In this document: positions 27,043 to 37,493 of the stretch, piece after piece
Numbering within the stretch: the stretch's first letter is position 1
How the letters are laid out: each line of letters starts with the position of its first letter
Program-made: the position numbers and the translations under genes
NCBI RefSeq assembly: GCF_023150235.1
Contig: NZ_JAKLLH010000007.1
Span: 59,817 to 123,816, forward strand
Source of the DNA: Azonexus sp.
GTDB taxonomy: Bacteria; Pseudomonadota; Gammaproteobacteria; Burkholderiales; Rhodocyclaceae
Direction: 5' to 3'
Length of the DNA: 64,000 nt
The notes under the pieces: generated by a model
Told to the model about the DNA's origin: nothing
The model's database searches: none
The model's input: only the letters and a program-made list of their open reading frames with translations

Positions 27043-27126
27043 GGGCTGTGCGGGGAAATGGGGAAAACCGGCGATTATACCGGAGGCGGCCGGAGCGATC
27101 TCTTTCCGGCCGAGGAAGGGGCAAAC

Positions 27127-27540
27127 TCAGTCGTCGAGAAGGTCGCGCGCGGCGGCGGGAGTGTCCTGTGCCGCCCGCTCCTGCAATAGTTCGTGCAGGG
27201 TCGCCTGGATCAGTTGCGGTAGCGCCTCGGCCAGGCGCAGCTCGACTCGCCGGCACAGCTCGCGCAGCAGCGGCTCCTCGCCGGCGGCAAGTGCTGCCTG
27301 CTCGCGATTGGCGAGGCTTGTATCGTTCGGGAGCGCATCGATCCGTTCCAGCGTCAGGTCGGGGGCGGTCAGGGCCGGGAGCGGTACTGCCGGGTCGAGC
27401 GTTGCGATTTCGGTCAGGAGCGGAATCTCTTCGCTGCCGGGTACGGCATCGGTGAGGACCGGGATTTCGTCGGCGTCGTCGTTGTTGCTGCGGTGCCGGT
27501 GCATCAACGCGTTGGCGCGGGCTAGGATGGGACTGGGCAT
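27127..27540 (-). CDS. DUF2486-like protein between holC and valS
   Basis: A 137-aa acidic cytosolic protein with IPVLTDAV and IPLLTEI motifs near the N-terminus and helical LLRELCRRVELRLAEALPQL near the end. Proteins of the DUF2486 type with such IPVLTDxV motifs occur in the same holC-valS position in betaproteobacteria; the assignment rests on motif and place. It starts four bases after the holC stop codon. The function is unknown. Confidence 0.72.
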   Translation of the reverse strand: MPSPILARANALMHRHRSNNDDADEIPVLTDAVPGSEEIPLLTEIATLDPAVPLPALTAPDLTLERIDALPNDTSLANREQAALAAGEEPLLRELCRRVELRLAEALPQLIQATLHELLQERAAQDTPAAARDLLDD

Positions 27541-27544
27541 GGCT

Positions 27545-27976
27545 TCAGCGCTGGCTAAGGTCGAAAAAACGCACGTCGCAGCCGGATTGCCGGTAAAACT
27601 GCACGCGCTCGCGGGCGATCTGGCGCTCTTCTTCTTCCTGGCCGACCACTTCGATCAGCCGGGCGTAGCGCTCGAAATTCGGTACGGCCTGGTGGCCGAG
27701 GTTCATCAGTCGTTCGCGCGGGCCGGCGGCGGCCAGGGCGGCGGCCGAGGCGGCAATCTGGATCGGGGTTTCCGCCGCCAGAGGCGAGTCTGCCGCGCAA
27801 TGCGGCACAAAACTCAGTGCATTGTGCGTCCACAAGCTGCGATCCAGCATGGTCGCCAGCCCTGCTTCCGGGGCGTAGACCAGGACCGGTTTTTTCTGTG
27901 CGGCGGCGCCGCCGAGCAGCGCGCAGGCGGCGGCGATGCGGTCGGCGGCGCCGTGGTAGAAGAAGACTTCGGTCAA
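27545..27976 (-). CDS. holC: DNA polymerase III subunit chi
   Basis: A 143-aa chi subunit of the clamp-loader complex, which links Pol III to single-strand-binding protein. The start reads TEVFFYHGAADRIAAACALL, then KKPVLVYAPE, LWTHNALSFVPH and the C-terminal FYRQSGCDVRFFDL. The start codon is a TTG at 27976 that overlaps the pepA stop as TTGA. A GGGAAAC purine stretch precedes it. The frame is open to 28213, but that region is pepA in another frame. pepA-holC-valS is a widely conserved order. Confidence 0.92.
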   Translation of the reverse strand: MTEVFFYHGAADRIAAACALLGGAAAQKKPVLVYAPEAGLATMLDRSLWTHNALSFVPHCAADSPLAAETPIQIAASAAALAAAGPRERLMNLGHQAVPNFERYARLIEVVGQEEEERQIARERVQFYRQSGCDVRFFDLSQR

Positions 27977-29469
27977 TTCAGTTTCCCGGCGCGGCGCATC
28001 AGGTAATGCGTGAGCAGCGGCACCGGGCGACCAGTGGCGCCCTTGTCGGCCCCGGACTTCCAGGCGGTGCCGGCGATATCCAGGTGGGCCCAGGTGTACT
28101 CCTTGGTGAATCGGGCGAGGAAGCAGGCGGCGGTGATTGCGCCGCCCCAGCGTCCGCCGATGTTGGCCATGTCGGCGAAGGGGCTCTTCAGCAGGTCCTG
28201 GTAGTCGTCCCACAGTGGCATTTGCCAGGCGCGGTCGTCGGCTTCCTCACCGGCATCGAGCAGTTCGCGGGCGAGGTGCTCGTCGTTGGCAAAGAGGCCG
28301 CTGGCGACATGACCGAGGGCGACGACGCAGGCGCCGGTCAGGGTGGCGACGTCGATCACGGCTTCCGGCTCGAAGCGTTGGCTGTAAGTCAGCGCATCGC
28401 AGAGGATCAGGCGGCCTTCGGCGTCGGTGTTGAGGATCTCGATGGTCTGGCCGGAGAGCGAGGTGACGATGTCGCCTGGCCGGGCGGCATTGCCGTCGGG
28501 CATGTTCTCGGTGGCCGGGACGACGACGGTGAGATTGATCGGCAGCTGCATCCCGGCGACTGCGCGCAGGGTGCCGATGACGCTGGCGGCGCCGCACATG
28601 TCGTACTTCATCTCGTCCATCTCGGCGCCCGGTTTCAGCGAAATGCCGCCGGTGTCGAAGGTGATGCCCTTGCCGACCAGCACGACCGGCTTGTCGTTCG
28701 TCCGGCCGCCGCGATAATGCAGCACGATCAGCTTGGGCGGCTGTTGCGAACCGCGGGCGACGGCGAGCAACGAGTGCATGCCGAGGGCTTCCATCTCGGC
28801 GCGTTCGAGGATTTCGCAGTCGAGCTTGAATTCGTCGGCCAGTTGCCGGGCTTGTTCCGCCAGGTAGGTCGGGTGGCAGATATTCGGCGGCAGATTGCCG
28901 AGATCGCGTGCCAGGGCGCTACCGGCGGCAATCGCCTGGCCCTGCTGCAGTGCTTCTTCGGCGGCTGGCAATTCGTTGCGGCGGTCGACGATCAGGACCA
29001 GGCGACGCAGGCCGGGGCGGCCTTCGTCGGTCTTGCTCTTGAAACGGTCGAAGCGGTATGCGGTACTGCTGGCGACGATGGCCGCCTGGCGGATGCGCCA
29101 GGCGGTGTCGCGCTTCTTGACCGGCAATTCGCTGAGAAACAGGCTGGCATCGCTCAGGTTGGCGTCGTTGAGCGTCTTGACGGCAGCCCCGACGGCACGG
29201 TTGAACTCTTTTTCGCGGAAGGTCTTTTCCTTGCCCAGGCCGACCAGCAGGAGGCGCTCGCAGGCGGTGCCGGGCACCCGGTGCAGCATCAGGGTGCTGC
29301 CCGGCTTGCCGTCGAGGTCACCGCGCTTGATGATTTCCTGCAAGTAGCCGCCCGAGGCGTTGTCGAGCAATTCTGCCGCCAGGCTCAGTTTCCGGTTCTC
29401 ATAGACGCCGGCAACAACGCAGGCCGTGCGCTGTTTTTCCGGGCTACCGCTTTTTATGCTAAATTCCAC
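27973..29469 (-). CDS. pepA: Leucyl aminopeptidase (cytosol aminopeptidase)
   Basis: A 498-aa M17 metallo-aminopeptidase. The signature NTDAEGRL is intact, preceded by VGKGITFDTGGISLKPG, MKYDMCGAASV and NMPDGNAARPGD, and followed by DVATLTGA, which together hold the two metal ions and catalytic residues. The N-terminal macro-like domain is present (about residues 1-170). It is the first gene of the pepA-holC-valS operon and divergent from lptF with 71 bp between start codons. Confidence 0.97.
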   Translation of the reverse strand: MEFSIKSGSPEKQRTACVVAGVYENRKLSLAAELLDNASGGYLQEIIKRGDLDGKPGSTLMLHRVPGTACERLLLVGLGKEKTFREKEFNRAVGAAVKTLNDANLSDASLFLSELPVKKRDTAWRIRQAAIVASSTAYRFDRFKSKTDEGRPGLRRLVLIVDRRNELPAAEEALQQGQAIAAGSALARDLGNLPPNICHPTYLAEQARQLADEFKLDCEILERAEMEALGMHSLLAVARGSQQPPKLIVLHYRGGRTNDKPVVLVGKGITFDTGGISLKPGAEMDEMKYDMCGAASVIGTLRAVAGMQLPINLTVVVPATENMPDGNAARPGDIVTSLSGQTIEILNTDAEGRLILCDALTYSQRFEPEAVIDVATLTGACVVALGHVASGLFANDEHLARELLDAGEEADDRAWQMPLWDDYQDLLKSPFADMANIGGRWGGAITAACFLARFTKEYTWAHLDIAGTAWKSGADKGATGRPVPLLTHYLMRRAGKLN

Positions 29470-29540
29470 AGGCTGCTCCTGATCGGGGAAGTATCTGTAA
29501 CCGTCGGATTATCCGCGCTTCTTTTTGCTTTCGTCAAAAC

Positions 29541-30632
29541 ATGATATTCGAGCGCGCCGCCCGGCGCGAGTTTGCCCAGGCGGCGGCCGGCATCAGCGTG
29601 GCGCTGTTGGCGATCCTGACTTCCACCCAATTGATCCGTTTGCTCAAGGATGCAGCCGGCGGGCGGATTGCGCCCGAGGCGGTCGCTTCCCTGCTCGGCT
29701 TTGCCGCGCTCAATTTCATGCCGGTGCTGTTGTCCCTCACCTTGTTCGTTGCGGTGCTGCTCAGCCTGTCGCGGGCCTACCGCGATTCCGAAATGGTGGT
29801 CTGGTTTTCCTGCGGTCAGCCGCTCACGGCCTGGGTCGTTCCGGTACTTCGCTTTGCCTTGCCATTGGTGATCGCCATTGCCGTACTGTCCGGCTTCCTC
29901 TCCCCATGGGCCAATTACAACACCGCCGATTACAAGCAGCGCCTGGCCGTGCGCAGCGAGCTGTCGCAGGTGTCGCCAGGTTCCTTCCGTGAGGTCAAGA
30001 GCGGCCAGCGGGTGTTTTTCGTCGAAGCCTTGGCCGACGATGCCAGTCGCGTCGGCAACGTTTTCGTGGCTTCGATCCAGGATGGGCGCCTTGGTGTGGT
30101 GATGGCCGATACCGGCACCCAGGAAACGACCGGGAACGGCGATCGCTTCGTCGTGCTCGAACAGGGGCGGCGTTACGAGGTCGAGCCGGGGACGCCGGAG
30201 TTCCGGATCATGGAATTCGAGCGTTACTGGGTGCGCACCCAGGACGGTGAGGCGACACCGGCCGAACGCCTGCCTAATCGCCAGCCGCTCGACGACTTGG
30301 TGCGCGATGCCGTCGCCGGGATCCAGGGGGCTCAGGGCGAGCTGGTGTGGCGGATCGGGATGCCGGTCTCGGCCCTGATCCTGGCCTTGCTGGCCATTCC
30401 CTTGTCGTACGTCAATCCGCGTGCCGGGCGTTCGGCCAACATGTTGATCGCAATCCTGATCTATGCCATCTACAGCAACCTGCTCTCGGTCAGTCAGGCC
30501 TGGGTGACGCAGGGCAAATTGTCTTTCTGGGTGGGTGTTTGGGTGGTTCACGCCCTGATGCTGCTACCGCTGCTGCTGTTGTTCTATCGGCGGGTGGCGA
30601 TACGCATGCCCTGGCAGCGGAGGGGCGTCTGA
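29541..30632 (+). CDS. lptF: LPS export ABC transporter permease LptF
   Basis: A 363-aa inner-membrane protein with six predicted helices and a large periplasmic beta-jellyroll in the middle (about residues 125-250). It starts MIFERAARREFAQAAAGI and contains LLKDAAGGRI and the LSPWANYNTADYK connector typical of LptF. With LptG and LptB it extracts lipopolysaccharide from the inner membrane. Its TGA overlaps the lptG ATG by one base. No obvious ribosome-binding site precedes the ATG. Divergent pepA/lptF is a common arrangement. Confidence 0.95.
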   Translation: MIFERAARREFAQAAAGISVALLAILTSTQLIRLLKDAAGGRIAPEAVASLLGFAALNFMPVLLSLTLFVAVLLSLSRAYRDSEMVVWFSCGQPLTAWVVPVLRFALPLVIAIAVLSGFLSPWANYNTADYKQRLAVRSELSQVSPGSFREVKSGQRVFFVEALADDASRVGNVFVASIQDGRLGVVMADTGTQETTGNGDRFVVLEQGRRYEVEPGTPEFRIMEFERYWVRTQDGEATPAERLPNRQPLDDLVRDAVAGIQGAQGELVWRIGMPVSALILALLAIPLSYVNPRAGRSANMLIAILIYAIYSNLLSVSQAWVTQGKLSFWVGVWVVHALMLLPLLLLFYRRVAIRMPWQRRGV

Positions 30633-31717
30633 TGTTCGCCTTGAGTCTTTATCAGCGTTACCTGGTGCGCGAGGTGCTGGCTGCGGTTGCCTTGGTGCTG
30701 GCCGCTTTCCTGGCGCTGTTCGGTTTTTTCGATTTCATCGACGAGTTGCGCAATGTCGGCAAGGCCGATTACGGCGTTGCACAGGCCTTGCTCTTCGTTT
30801 CGCTGAGCATGCCGGGCCTGGTCTATGAATTGATTCCCATCGCAGCCCTGATCGGTACCCTCTATGCCTTGTCGACCCTGGCCCGGCATTCGGAAATCAC
30901 CGTTTTGCGAGCCTCGGGCCTGGCAACCCGCGATTTGCTGCTGACCCTGTTCCGGGTGGCGGCCCTGCTTGCCCTGCTCACTTTGCTGGTTGGGGAGGCG
31001 CTGGTGCCGTGGACAGAACGGGTGGCGCAGGAGCTGAAGGCAAAAGCCTTGAGCCGCGTTATTGCGCAGCAAGGTTTCGGTAGTGGTCTCTGGGTCAAGG
31101 ATGGTAAAAGTTTCATCAATATCCGCTCGGCCACGCCCGATGCACGGCTGGAACGCTTGCGCATCTATCGTTTTGACGGCAGTAATGCCTTGCAGTCGGT
31201 GACCGATGCCGCGACGGCTGAGTACGACCTTCAGCGTGGCTGGCATCTGCAGGGGGTGGTGCGTACCTTGCTGGATGGAGACTCTGCACGGGTGGAACGT
31301 CTCGATACCGATTGGTGGCAGTCGGCGGTGACTCCGGACTTGCTGTCGGTGCTGATGGTGTCGCCTGAGCGCATGTCCCTGTTCGGCCTGGTTAATTACA
31401 CCCGCCATCTTGCGGATAACCGGCAAAAAACCGGGCGCTACGAAATCGCAATCTGGAAAAAACTGGTCTATCCGCTGACGGCCCTGGTCATGGTTGCGCT
31501 GGCCCTGCCTTTCGGCTATTCGCACGATCGTGTCGGCGGCGTCAGCCTGAAGATTTTTGCCGGTGTAATGCTCGGGATCGTCTTCTATGCGCTCAATGGC
31601 CTGTTCTCGAACCTGGGGGTCATCAATGCCTGGCCGCCTTTTGCCAGTGCCGTTGCCCCCTCCGCCCTGTTCATCCTGGCGGCGGCAGGCATGCTGTGGT
31701 GGGTCGAACGGCGCTGA
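30632..31717 (+). CDS. lptG: LPS export ABC transporter permease LptG
   Basis: A 361-aa partner of LptF with the same six-helix plus periplasmic-domain layout. The N-terminus YQRYLVREVLAAVALVLAAF, the FFDFIDEL segment, SEITVLRASG (the coupling region that contacts LptB) and the C-terminal RVGGVSLKIFAGVMLGI are diagnostic. Translation is coupled to lptF. The ATPase LptB is not in the window. Confidence 0.95.
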   Translation: MFALSLYQRYLVREVLAAVALVLAAFLALFGFFDFIDELRNVGKADYGVAQALLFVSLSMPGLVYELIPIAALIGTLYALSTLARHSEITVLRASGLATRDLLLTLFRVAALLALLTLLVGEALVPWTERVAQELKAKALSRVIAQQGFGSGLWVKDGKSFINIRSATPDARLERLRIYRFDGSNALQSVTDAATAEYDLQRGWHLQGVVRTLLDGDSARVERLDTDWWQSAVTPDLLSVLMVSPERMSLFGLVNYTRHLADNRQKTGRYEIAIWKKLVYPLTALVMVALALPFGYSHDRVGGVSLKIFAGVMLGIVFYALNGLFSNLGVINAWPPFASAVAPSALFILAAAGMLWWVERR

Positions 31718-31790
31718 GCCGCTGAAGCCCGTATTGCCCTCTCGATTCAGCAGCTCTCCGGTCTCGCTCCGTGGTGAAAAATGCGAATAT

Positions 31791-31806
31791 TCACGGTCGA
31801 CCGTGA
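31791..31806. repeat. Intergenic palindrome between lptG and RDD gene
   Basis: TCACGGTCGACCGTGA, the full 14-bp core plus one pair. The outer arms are poorly paired and there is no T run on the 3' side of either strand. It lies in the 254-bp gap between the convergent lptG and RDD-protein genes; the rest of the gap shows nothing else recognisable. Confidence 0.9.
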
Positions 31807-31971
31807 GCGAGGGCAAAAAAGAGTCTGAAAATCTTGTTCCGGCAAGGAAAAATCCCGTTTTGTCACTCGGAATCGATGCTTGAACTGTCGCTGGTCGAGC
31901 GGAAAAAAGAGCCTGGCGTTGCCTTGCCCGAGCAAAATCCCGAGCCTTGCAAAGAATGAAGGCAGGAGGCC

Positions 31972-32445
31972 TTATTCCGCTTTGGTCGGATGCCCGGAGC
32001 TATCAGTAGTTTTCTCCGGCAAGGTCTCCTGCACAATGCGGGTGCCGGCAATGCGGTCGTGAAGGAATTGCTTGTCCTTGTCGACCAGCGCCCAAACGAT
32101 ACCGATGCCGCCAAGAAGCAGGCTTGGCCAGGCTGCCAGGTAGCGGAGCAGGGCCTGGGTTGGCCGGAGGGCGCCACCGCCGCCGGCACTGACGATGCGC
32201 AGACGCCAGGTTTTCATTGGCAGGGTCTGACCGCCGTTGATCCAGAACCAGACGCAATAGAGCATGAGCAGCAGGAAGACGTGCAGCCAGAGCTGCCGGC
32301 TGCTGAAAATCATGCCGTTACCCGCCAGCACGGCTTGCGGCAGCCAGAAGCCGATCAGCAGGATGGCAAAGATCACCAGGCTTTCGTAAAGCAGACTGGC
32401 AAGACGGCGCCCCAATCCGGCGCTGGCTGAACGATGGCTTGTCAC
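31972..32445 (-). CDS. RDD family membrane protein
   Basis: A 157-aa protein with three membrane helices and the RDD signature: GLGRRLASLLYESLVIF at the start (Arg and Asp/Glu positions), NGGQTLPMKTWRLRIV in the middle and DKDKQFLHDRIAGTRIV near the end. The family function is not settled, though some members have been linked to ion exchange. It is downstream of the DUF3106 gene with 57 bp between them, so it probably belongs to the sigma-factor operon. Confidence 0.9.
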   Translation of the reverse strand: MTSHRSASAGLGRRLASLLYESLVIFAILLIGFWLPQAVLAGNGMIFSSRQLWLHVFLLLMLYCVWFWINGGQTLPMKTWRLRIVSAGGGGALRPTQALLRYLAAWPSLLLGGIGIVWALVDKDKQFLHDRIAGTRIVQETLPEKTTDSSGHPTKAE

Positions 32446-32502
32446 GGAGGACTCTGAAGGAAATCGGAAAAAAAGCCTCGCCAGGAAAGTGGCGATGGCG
32501 GG

Positions 32503-33045
32503 TCAGTTGCCGCGAACCGCTTCGGGAGCTGGCGCTTCGGCGGGCTCGGGCGGCAGGGCGGGGGGAGGGAGTTCCACCACCGGTGCCGGCGGTGGGGCGA
32601 GCAATTTTGCCGATCGGCCGCTTTCGCGGATTTTTTGCCGTTCCTCGCTTGGCAGGCTGGTGTAGGCCTCCCATTTCTGTTTGACGACTTGCTTCTGTTC
32701 GACCGGAAGTTGCTTGAAATCCTTGTAAGTGCCACGCACCTTGGCGCGCTGCTCCGGTGTCAGTGCAGCCCACTCGCGCATGCGCTCCTGCATCCGCTGT
32801 TGCTCTTCCGGCTTCATGCCAGGATAGCGCTCGACGATACCCAGCCACTTCCTGCGCTGAATATTGTCCAGCCCGTCCCAATCACGGGCCAGCGGCGCCA
32901 ATACGGCCTTCTGCGGTGCGGTCAACTGGCTCCACCCCGGCTGTGGCGGTGTACCGATGACGGCCGTTGCCGGCACCTGGGCCTGCGCCGGCAGGCTGAG
33001 TGCCAGTAACAGCGTCAATCGTCCGAGGAATCGTCGGTTAACCAT
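32503..33045 (-). CDS. DUF3106 secreted protein
   Basis: A 180-aa protein with a signal peptide (LLLALSLPAQA) and the DUF3106 core of helical repeats built around W-x-x-L (WSQLTAPQKAVLAPLARDWDGLDNIQRRKWLGI, EWAALTPEQRAKVRGTYKDFKQLP). The C-terminal 30 residues are Pro/Ala-rich. It starts inside the end of the DUF3619 gene (31-bp overlap), so it is translationally coupled. In betaproteobacteria DUF3106 commonly follows a sigma factor and DUF3619; the function is unknown. Confidence 0.88.
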   Translation of the reverse strand: MVNRRFLGRLTLLLALSLPAQAQVPATAVIGTPPQPGWSQLTAPQKAVLAPLARDWDGLDNIQRRKWLGIVERYPGMKPEEQQRMQERMREWAALTPEQRAKVRGTYKDFKQLPVEQKQVVKQKWEAYTSLPSEERQKIRESGRSAKLLAPPPAPVVELPPPALPPEPAEAPAPEAVRGN

Positions 33046-33398
33046 GAAAAGAAATCTTCATCAAGAAAAGCCTCGGGCGGCAGGTCGTCGGCAAGCAGGG
33101 CGCTATCGACCTCTTCGATCTCGCTGACATATTGGATGCTGTGCCAGTAAAAGGAAATCCACATCCCGAGCAGGAGAGCGACGATCGCCAGTATTTGCCG
33201 TGCGTGCGGGATCTCCCGCCAGACCTTCCCGCCCTGCTGGCCGACGGTGCCGAGTGCCAGCACGGCCACTTCCTGTTTTTGCCGGTTGAGCGCCAGGTGG
33301 CGGGCAGCCTCCAGCCGCCGCGAGGCGGCGGGCGGGATGTCCTTCAGTCCGTGGTTCAGCGCTTGCCGAATCCTTTGTGCGTAGCGTTCTTCCTTCAT
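33015..33398 (-). CDS. DUF3619 membrane protein (putative anti-sigma partner)
   Basis: A 127-aa protein starting MKEERYAQRIRQALNHGL, with one membrane helix (about residues 66-84) and a short acidic C-terminal tail (LPPEAFLDEDFFSWLTDDSSDD). This is the DUF3619 layout. Its start overlaps the end of the sigma-factor gene by 4 bp (ATGA). A cytosolic helical N-terminus plus a single membrane span next to a sigma factor suggests an anti-sigma role; that is inference from position and topology. Confidence 0.85.
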   Translation of the reverse strand: MKEERYAQRIRQALNHGLKDIPPAASRRLEAARHLALNRQKQEVAVLALGTVGQQGGKVWREIPHARQILAIVALLLGMWISFYWHSIQYVSEIEEVDSALLADDLPPEAFLDEDFFSWLTDDSSDD

Positions 33399-33961
33399 AG
33401 CTCTATACCTTTCGCCGACAGGGCGGCCGCGAGCGCGTGGGTGGCGCGCGAGCAATGGGTCTTGACGCTGCCTTCTGAGCAGCCCATCGCCGCTGCGGTT
33501 TCAGCGACGTCCATGTCCTCCCAGTAACGCATCAGGAAGGCTTCGCGTTGACGTGTCGGCAATTTTTTTATTTCGTCTTCGATCAGGTTCAGCGTTTGTG
33601 CCTGCAGCAGCTTGCTTTCCGGGGTCCTGGCCTCGCCCTTCTGGTCTTCGTCGGCGGCCAGGGTTTCCAGTGGGTCGTGGTCTTCGTCGTCGTCCTTGGA
33701 GAAGGCCGAGAGCAGCGTGGTCCACATCGAGCGCACCTTGCTGCGCCGGTAGTAGTCGCGAATCGTGTTCTGCAGGATGCGCTGGAAGAGCATCGGAAAC
33801 TCTTCTTCCGGGCGGTCGCCATATTTTTCGGCGAGCTTCAGCATCGAGTCCTGAACGATGTCGAGCGCGGCTTCCTCGTCGTGCACGGCGAACATCGCTT
33901 GCTTGAAAGCGCGGCGTTCGATCGATTCGAGAAAGCTGGAAAGTTGGTGGGGTGAAGCCAG
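33395..33961 (-). CDS. ECF-type RNA polymerase sigma factor
   Basis: A sigma-70 family protein with region 2 (DEEAALDIVQDSMLKLAEKY, FPMLFQRILQNTIRDYYRRS) and region 4 (LPTRQREAFLMRYWEDMDVAETAAAMGCSEGSVKTHCSRATHALA). An ATG at 33895 would give 166 aa but would cut off part of the conserved N-terminus: the frame continues upstream as LASPHQLSSFLESIERRAFK, which looks like family sequence. The best start for that is a CTG at 33961 (188 aa), eight bases after GGAAG; no ATG, GTG or TTG is in frame there. The gene heads the DUF3619-DUF3106-RDD operon and is divergent from ilvB. Confidence 0.85.
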   Translation of the reverse strand: MASPHQLSSFLESIERRAFKQAMFAVHDEEAALDIVQDSMLKLAEKYGDRPEEEFPMLFQRILQNTIRDYYRRSKVRSMWTTLLSAFSKDDDEDHDPLETLAADEDQKGEARTPESKLLQAQTLNLIEDEIKKLPTRQREAFLMRYWEDMDVAETAAAMGCSEGSVKTHCSRATHALAAALSAKGIEL

Positions 33962-33995
33962 GGTCTTGTCTTCCGTTCTACGCGATGGCGGGCCA

Positions 33996-34001
33996 ATTAT
34001 A
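33996..34001 (-). promoter_or_regulatory. Candidate -10 box for the sigma-factor operon
   Basis: On the minus strand the sequence reads TATAAT, a perfect -10 hexamer, 35 bp upstream of the proposed CTG start of the sigma-factor gene. No convincing -35 hexamer is seen at the correct spacing. It lies in the 125-bp gap to the divergent ilvB gene. Confidence 0.45.
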
Positions 34002-34086
34002 TACGCACATGTTGCAAACCTTGACCGGAACTGGTCGGTCGATTAAGGTTATGCCCTTTTCGGGTAACAGCTTTTAGGCTCTAGCA

Positions 34087-35787
34087 ATGATGATCAGCGG
34101 TGCGGAAATTGTAATCAGGTGCCTGCAGGAAGAAAAGGTCGATTGTGTGTTCGGTTACCCCGGCGGGTCCGTGCTGCATATCTACGATGCCCTTTTCAAA
34201 CAGGATCAGGTCAAACATATTCTGGTTCGCCACGAACAGGCGGCCGTACATGCGGCGGATGCCTACTCGCGTTCCTCGCAAAAAGTCGGTGTCGCCCTGG
34301 TGACCTCCGGCCCTGGCGTCACCAATACGGTGACCGGCATTGCCACTGCTTATTGCGATTCGATCCCGATGGTCGTGCTGACCGGCCAGGTGCCGACCCA
34401 GTACATCGGCCAGGACGCCTTTCAGGAGTGCGACACGGTCGGGATCACCCGTCCCTGCGTCAAGCACAATTTCCTGGTCAAGGACGTCAAGGACCTCGCC
34501 GTTACCATCAAAAAAGCTTTTCACATCGCAGCGACCGGTCGCCCCGGCCCGGTCGTGGTCGATATCCCGAAGGACATCACCGCACAGATGTGCGAGTTCG
34601 AATATCCCAAGGCTGTCCAGATGCGCTCCTACAACCCGGTGGTCAAGGGGCATCTGGGGCAGATCAAGAAGGCCGTGCAACTGCTGCAGGAAGCCAAACG
34701 CCCGATCATCTACACCGGTGGCGGCGTGATTCTCTCCGATGCGGCCGACAAGCTGACCCAGTTGGCGCGCAAGCTGAACTTCCCGGTCACCAATACCCTG
34801 ATGGGGCTCGGCGGCTACCCGGCAACCGACCGCCAGTGTGTCGGCATGCTCGGCATGCACGGTACCTTTGAAGCCAACATGGCGATGCATTACGCTGACG
34901 TGGTGCTGGCGATCGGTGCCCGTTTCGACGATCGCGTGATCGGCAATCCCGAGCATTTCAGCGAAGAAAAGCGCCGCGTGATCCATATCGACATCGATCC
35001 GTCGTCGATTTCGAAGCGCGTCAAGGTCGATGTCCCGATCGTCGGCAACGTCGCCGACGTGCTCGACGAAATCCTCAAGCTGATGGACGGTGGCTTCACT
35101 GCCGAGCCGGAAGTGGCCGACTGGTGGAAGCAGATCGACGAGTGGCGTGGTCGCGATTCGTTGCGCTATCGCCAGAGCGAGCACATCATGCCGCAGTTCG
35201 TAGTCGAGAAACTGTACGAAGTGACCGGCGGCGACGCCTTCGTCACCTCCGACGTCGGTCAGCACCAGATGTTCGCTGCGCAGTATTACAAGTTCGACAA
35301 GCCGCGCCGCTGGATCAATTCCGGCGGTCTGGGCACCATGGGCGTCGGCCTGCCTTACGGCATGGGCGTGCTGATGGCCAATCCCGATGCGCAGGTCGCC
35401 TGCGTCACCGGCGAAGGTTCGATCCAGATGTGTATCCAGGAACTGTCGACCTGCAAGCAGTACGGCCTGCCGATCAAGATCATCAACCTGAACAACGGGA
35501 TGCTGGGCATGGTCCGCCAGTGGCAGGAAATGTTCTATTCCAAGCGCTACTCGCAGTCCTACGTCACCTCGCTGCCCGATTTCGTCAAGCTGGCCGAATC
35601 CTACGGCCACGTCGGCATGCGCATCGAGAAGCCGGAAGATGTAGAGCCGGCATTGCGCAAGGCATTCACCGAACACAAGAACGACCTGGTGTTCATGGAC
35701 TTCATCATCGACCCGGCGGCCAACGTCTTCCCGATGGTGGCGGCAGGCAAGGGTCTGACCGAAATGATCCTCGCCGAAGACCTGTAA
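34087..35787 (+). CDS. ilvB: Acetolactate synthase, large (catalytic) subunit
   Basis: A 566-aa thiamine-diphosphate enzyme joining two pyruvates (or pyruvate plus 2-oxobutyrate) in valine, leucine and isoleucine synthesis. The N-terminal FGYPGGSVLHIYDAL and RHEQAAVHAADAYSR with the catalytic Glu, the FAD-binding middle region, and the C-terminal ThDP motif CVTGEGSIQMCIQEL...NLNNG are intact. Two ATG codons are adjacent at 34087 and 34090. The regulatory subunit gene follows 18 bp later. No leader peptide or attenuator was found in the 125-bp gap upstream. Confidence 0.97.
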   Translation: MMISGAEIVIRCLQEEKVDCVFGYPGGSVLHIYDALFKQDQVKHILVRHEQAAVHAADAYSRSSQKVGVALVTSGPGVTNTVTGIATAYCDSIPMVVLTGQVPTQYIGQDAFQECDTVGITRPCVKHNFLVKDVKDLAVTIKKAFHIAATGRPGPVVVDIPKDITAQMCEFEYPKAVQMRSYNPVVKGHLGQIKKAVQLLQEAKRPIIYTGGGVILSDAADKLTQLARKLNFPVTNTLMGLGGYPATDRQCVGMLGMHGTFEANMAMHYADVVLAIGARFDDRVIGNPEHFSEEKRRVIHIDIDPSSISKRVKVDVPIVGNVADVLDEILKLMDGGFTAEPEVADWWKQIDEWRGRDSLRYRQSEHIMPQFVVEKLYEVTGGDAFVTSDVGQHQMFAAQYYKFDKPRRWINSGGLGTMGVGLPYGMGVLMANPDAQVACVTGEGSIQMCIQELSTCKQYGLPIKIINLNNGMLGMVRQWQEMFYSKRYSQSYVTSLPDFVKLAESYGHVGMRIEKPEDVEPALRKAFTEHKNDLVFMDFIIDPAANVFPMVAAGKGLTEMILAEDL

Positions 35788-35805
35788 GCGAGGAAGGAAA
35801 AGACG

Positions 35806-37339
<1,534 letters not shown>

Positions 37340-37437
37340 TTGGATGGTCGCTGGCTCCACAGAGCGTTGTTGCTTGGGCTTGGCGTACTAACGTACTGCC
37401 TTTGTCCGCGCGCCTAGCCCCGTGTTCGCTTTGACCC

Positions 37438-37480
37438 TTTGGGCGGTGTAGGAAATCTGCACCGCCCAAATTGTTTGTGG
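37438..37480 (+). terminator. Probable terminator or processing hairpin after ilvC
   Basis: An 11-bp perfect stem, TTTGGGCGGTG (37438-37448) and CACCGCCCAAA (37460-37470) with an 11-base loop, is followed by TTGTTTGTGG. The trailing T content is modest. It lies between ilvC and pssA, just before the ribosome-binding site of pssA, so it may only partly terminate the ilv transcript. Confidence 0.6.
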
Positions 37481-37493
37481 GAAGGGTGTATCC

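Noticed and set aside
34002-34086. Attenuator or leader peptide before ilvB
   Set aside because: No short ORF rich in Leu, Val or Ile codons and no terminator/antiterminator pair in the gap.
37340-37493. tRNA or small RNA gene between ilvC and pssA
   Set aside because: Only a single hairpin is present; no cloverleaf arms or T-loop sequence was found.
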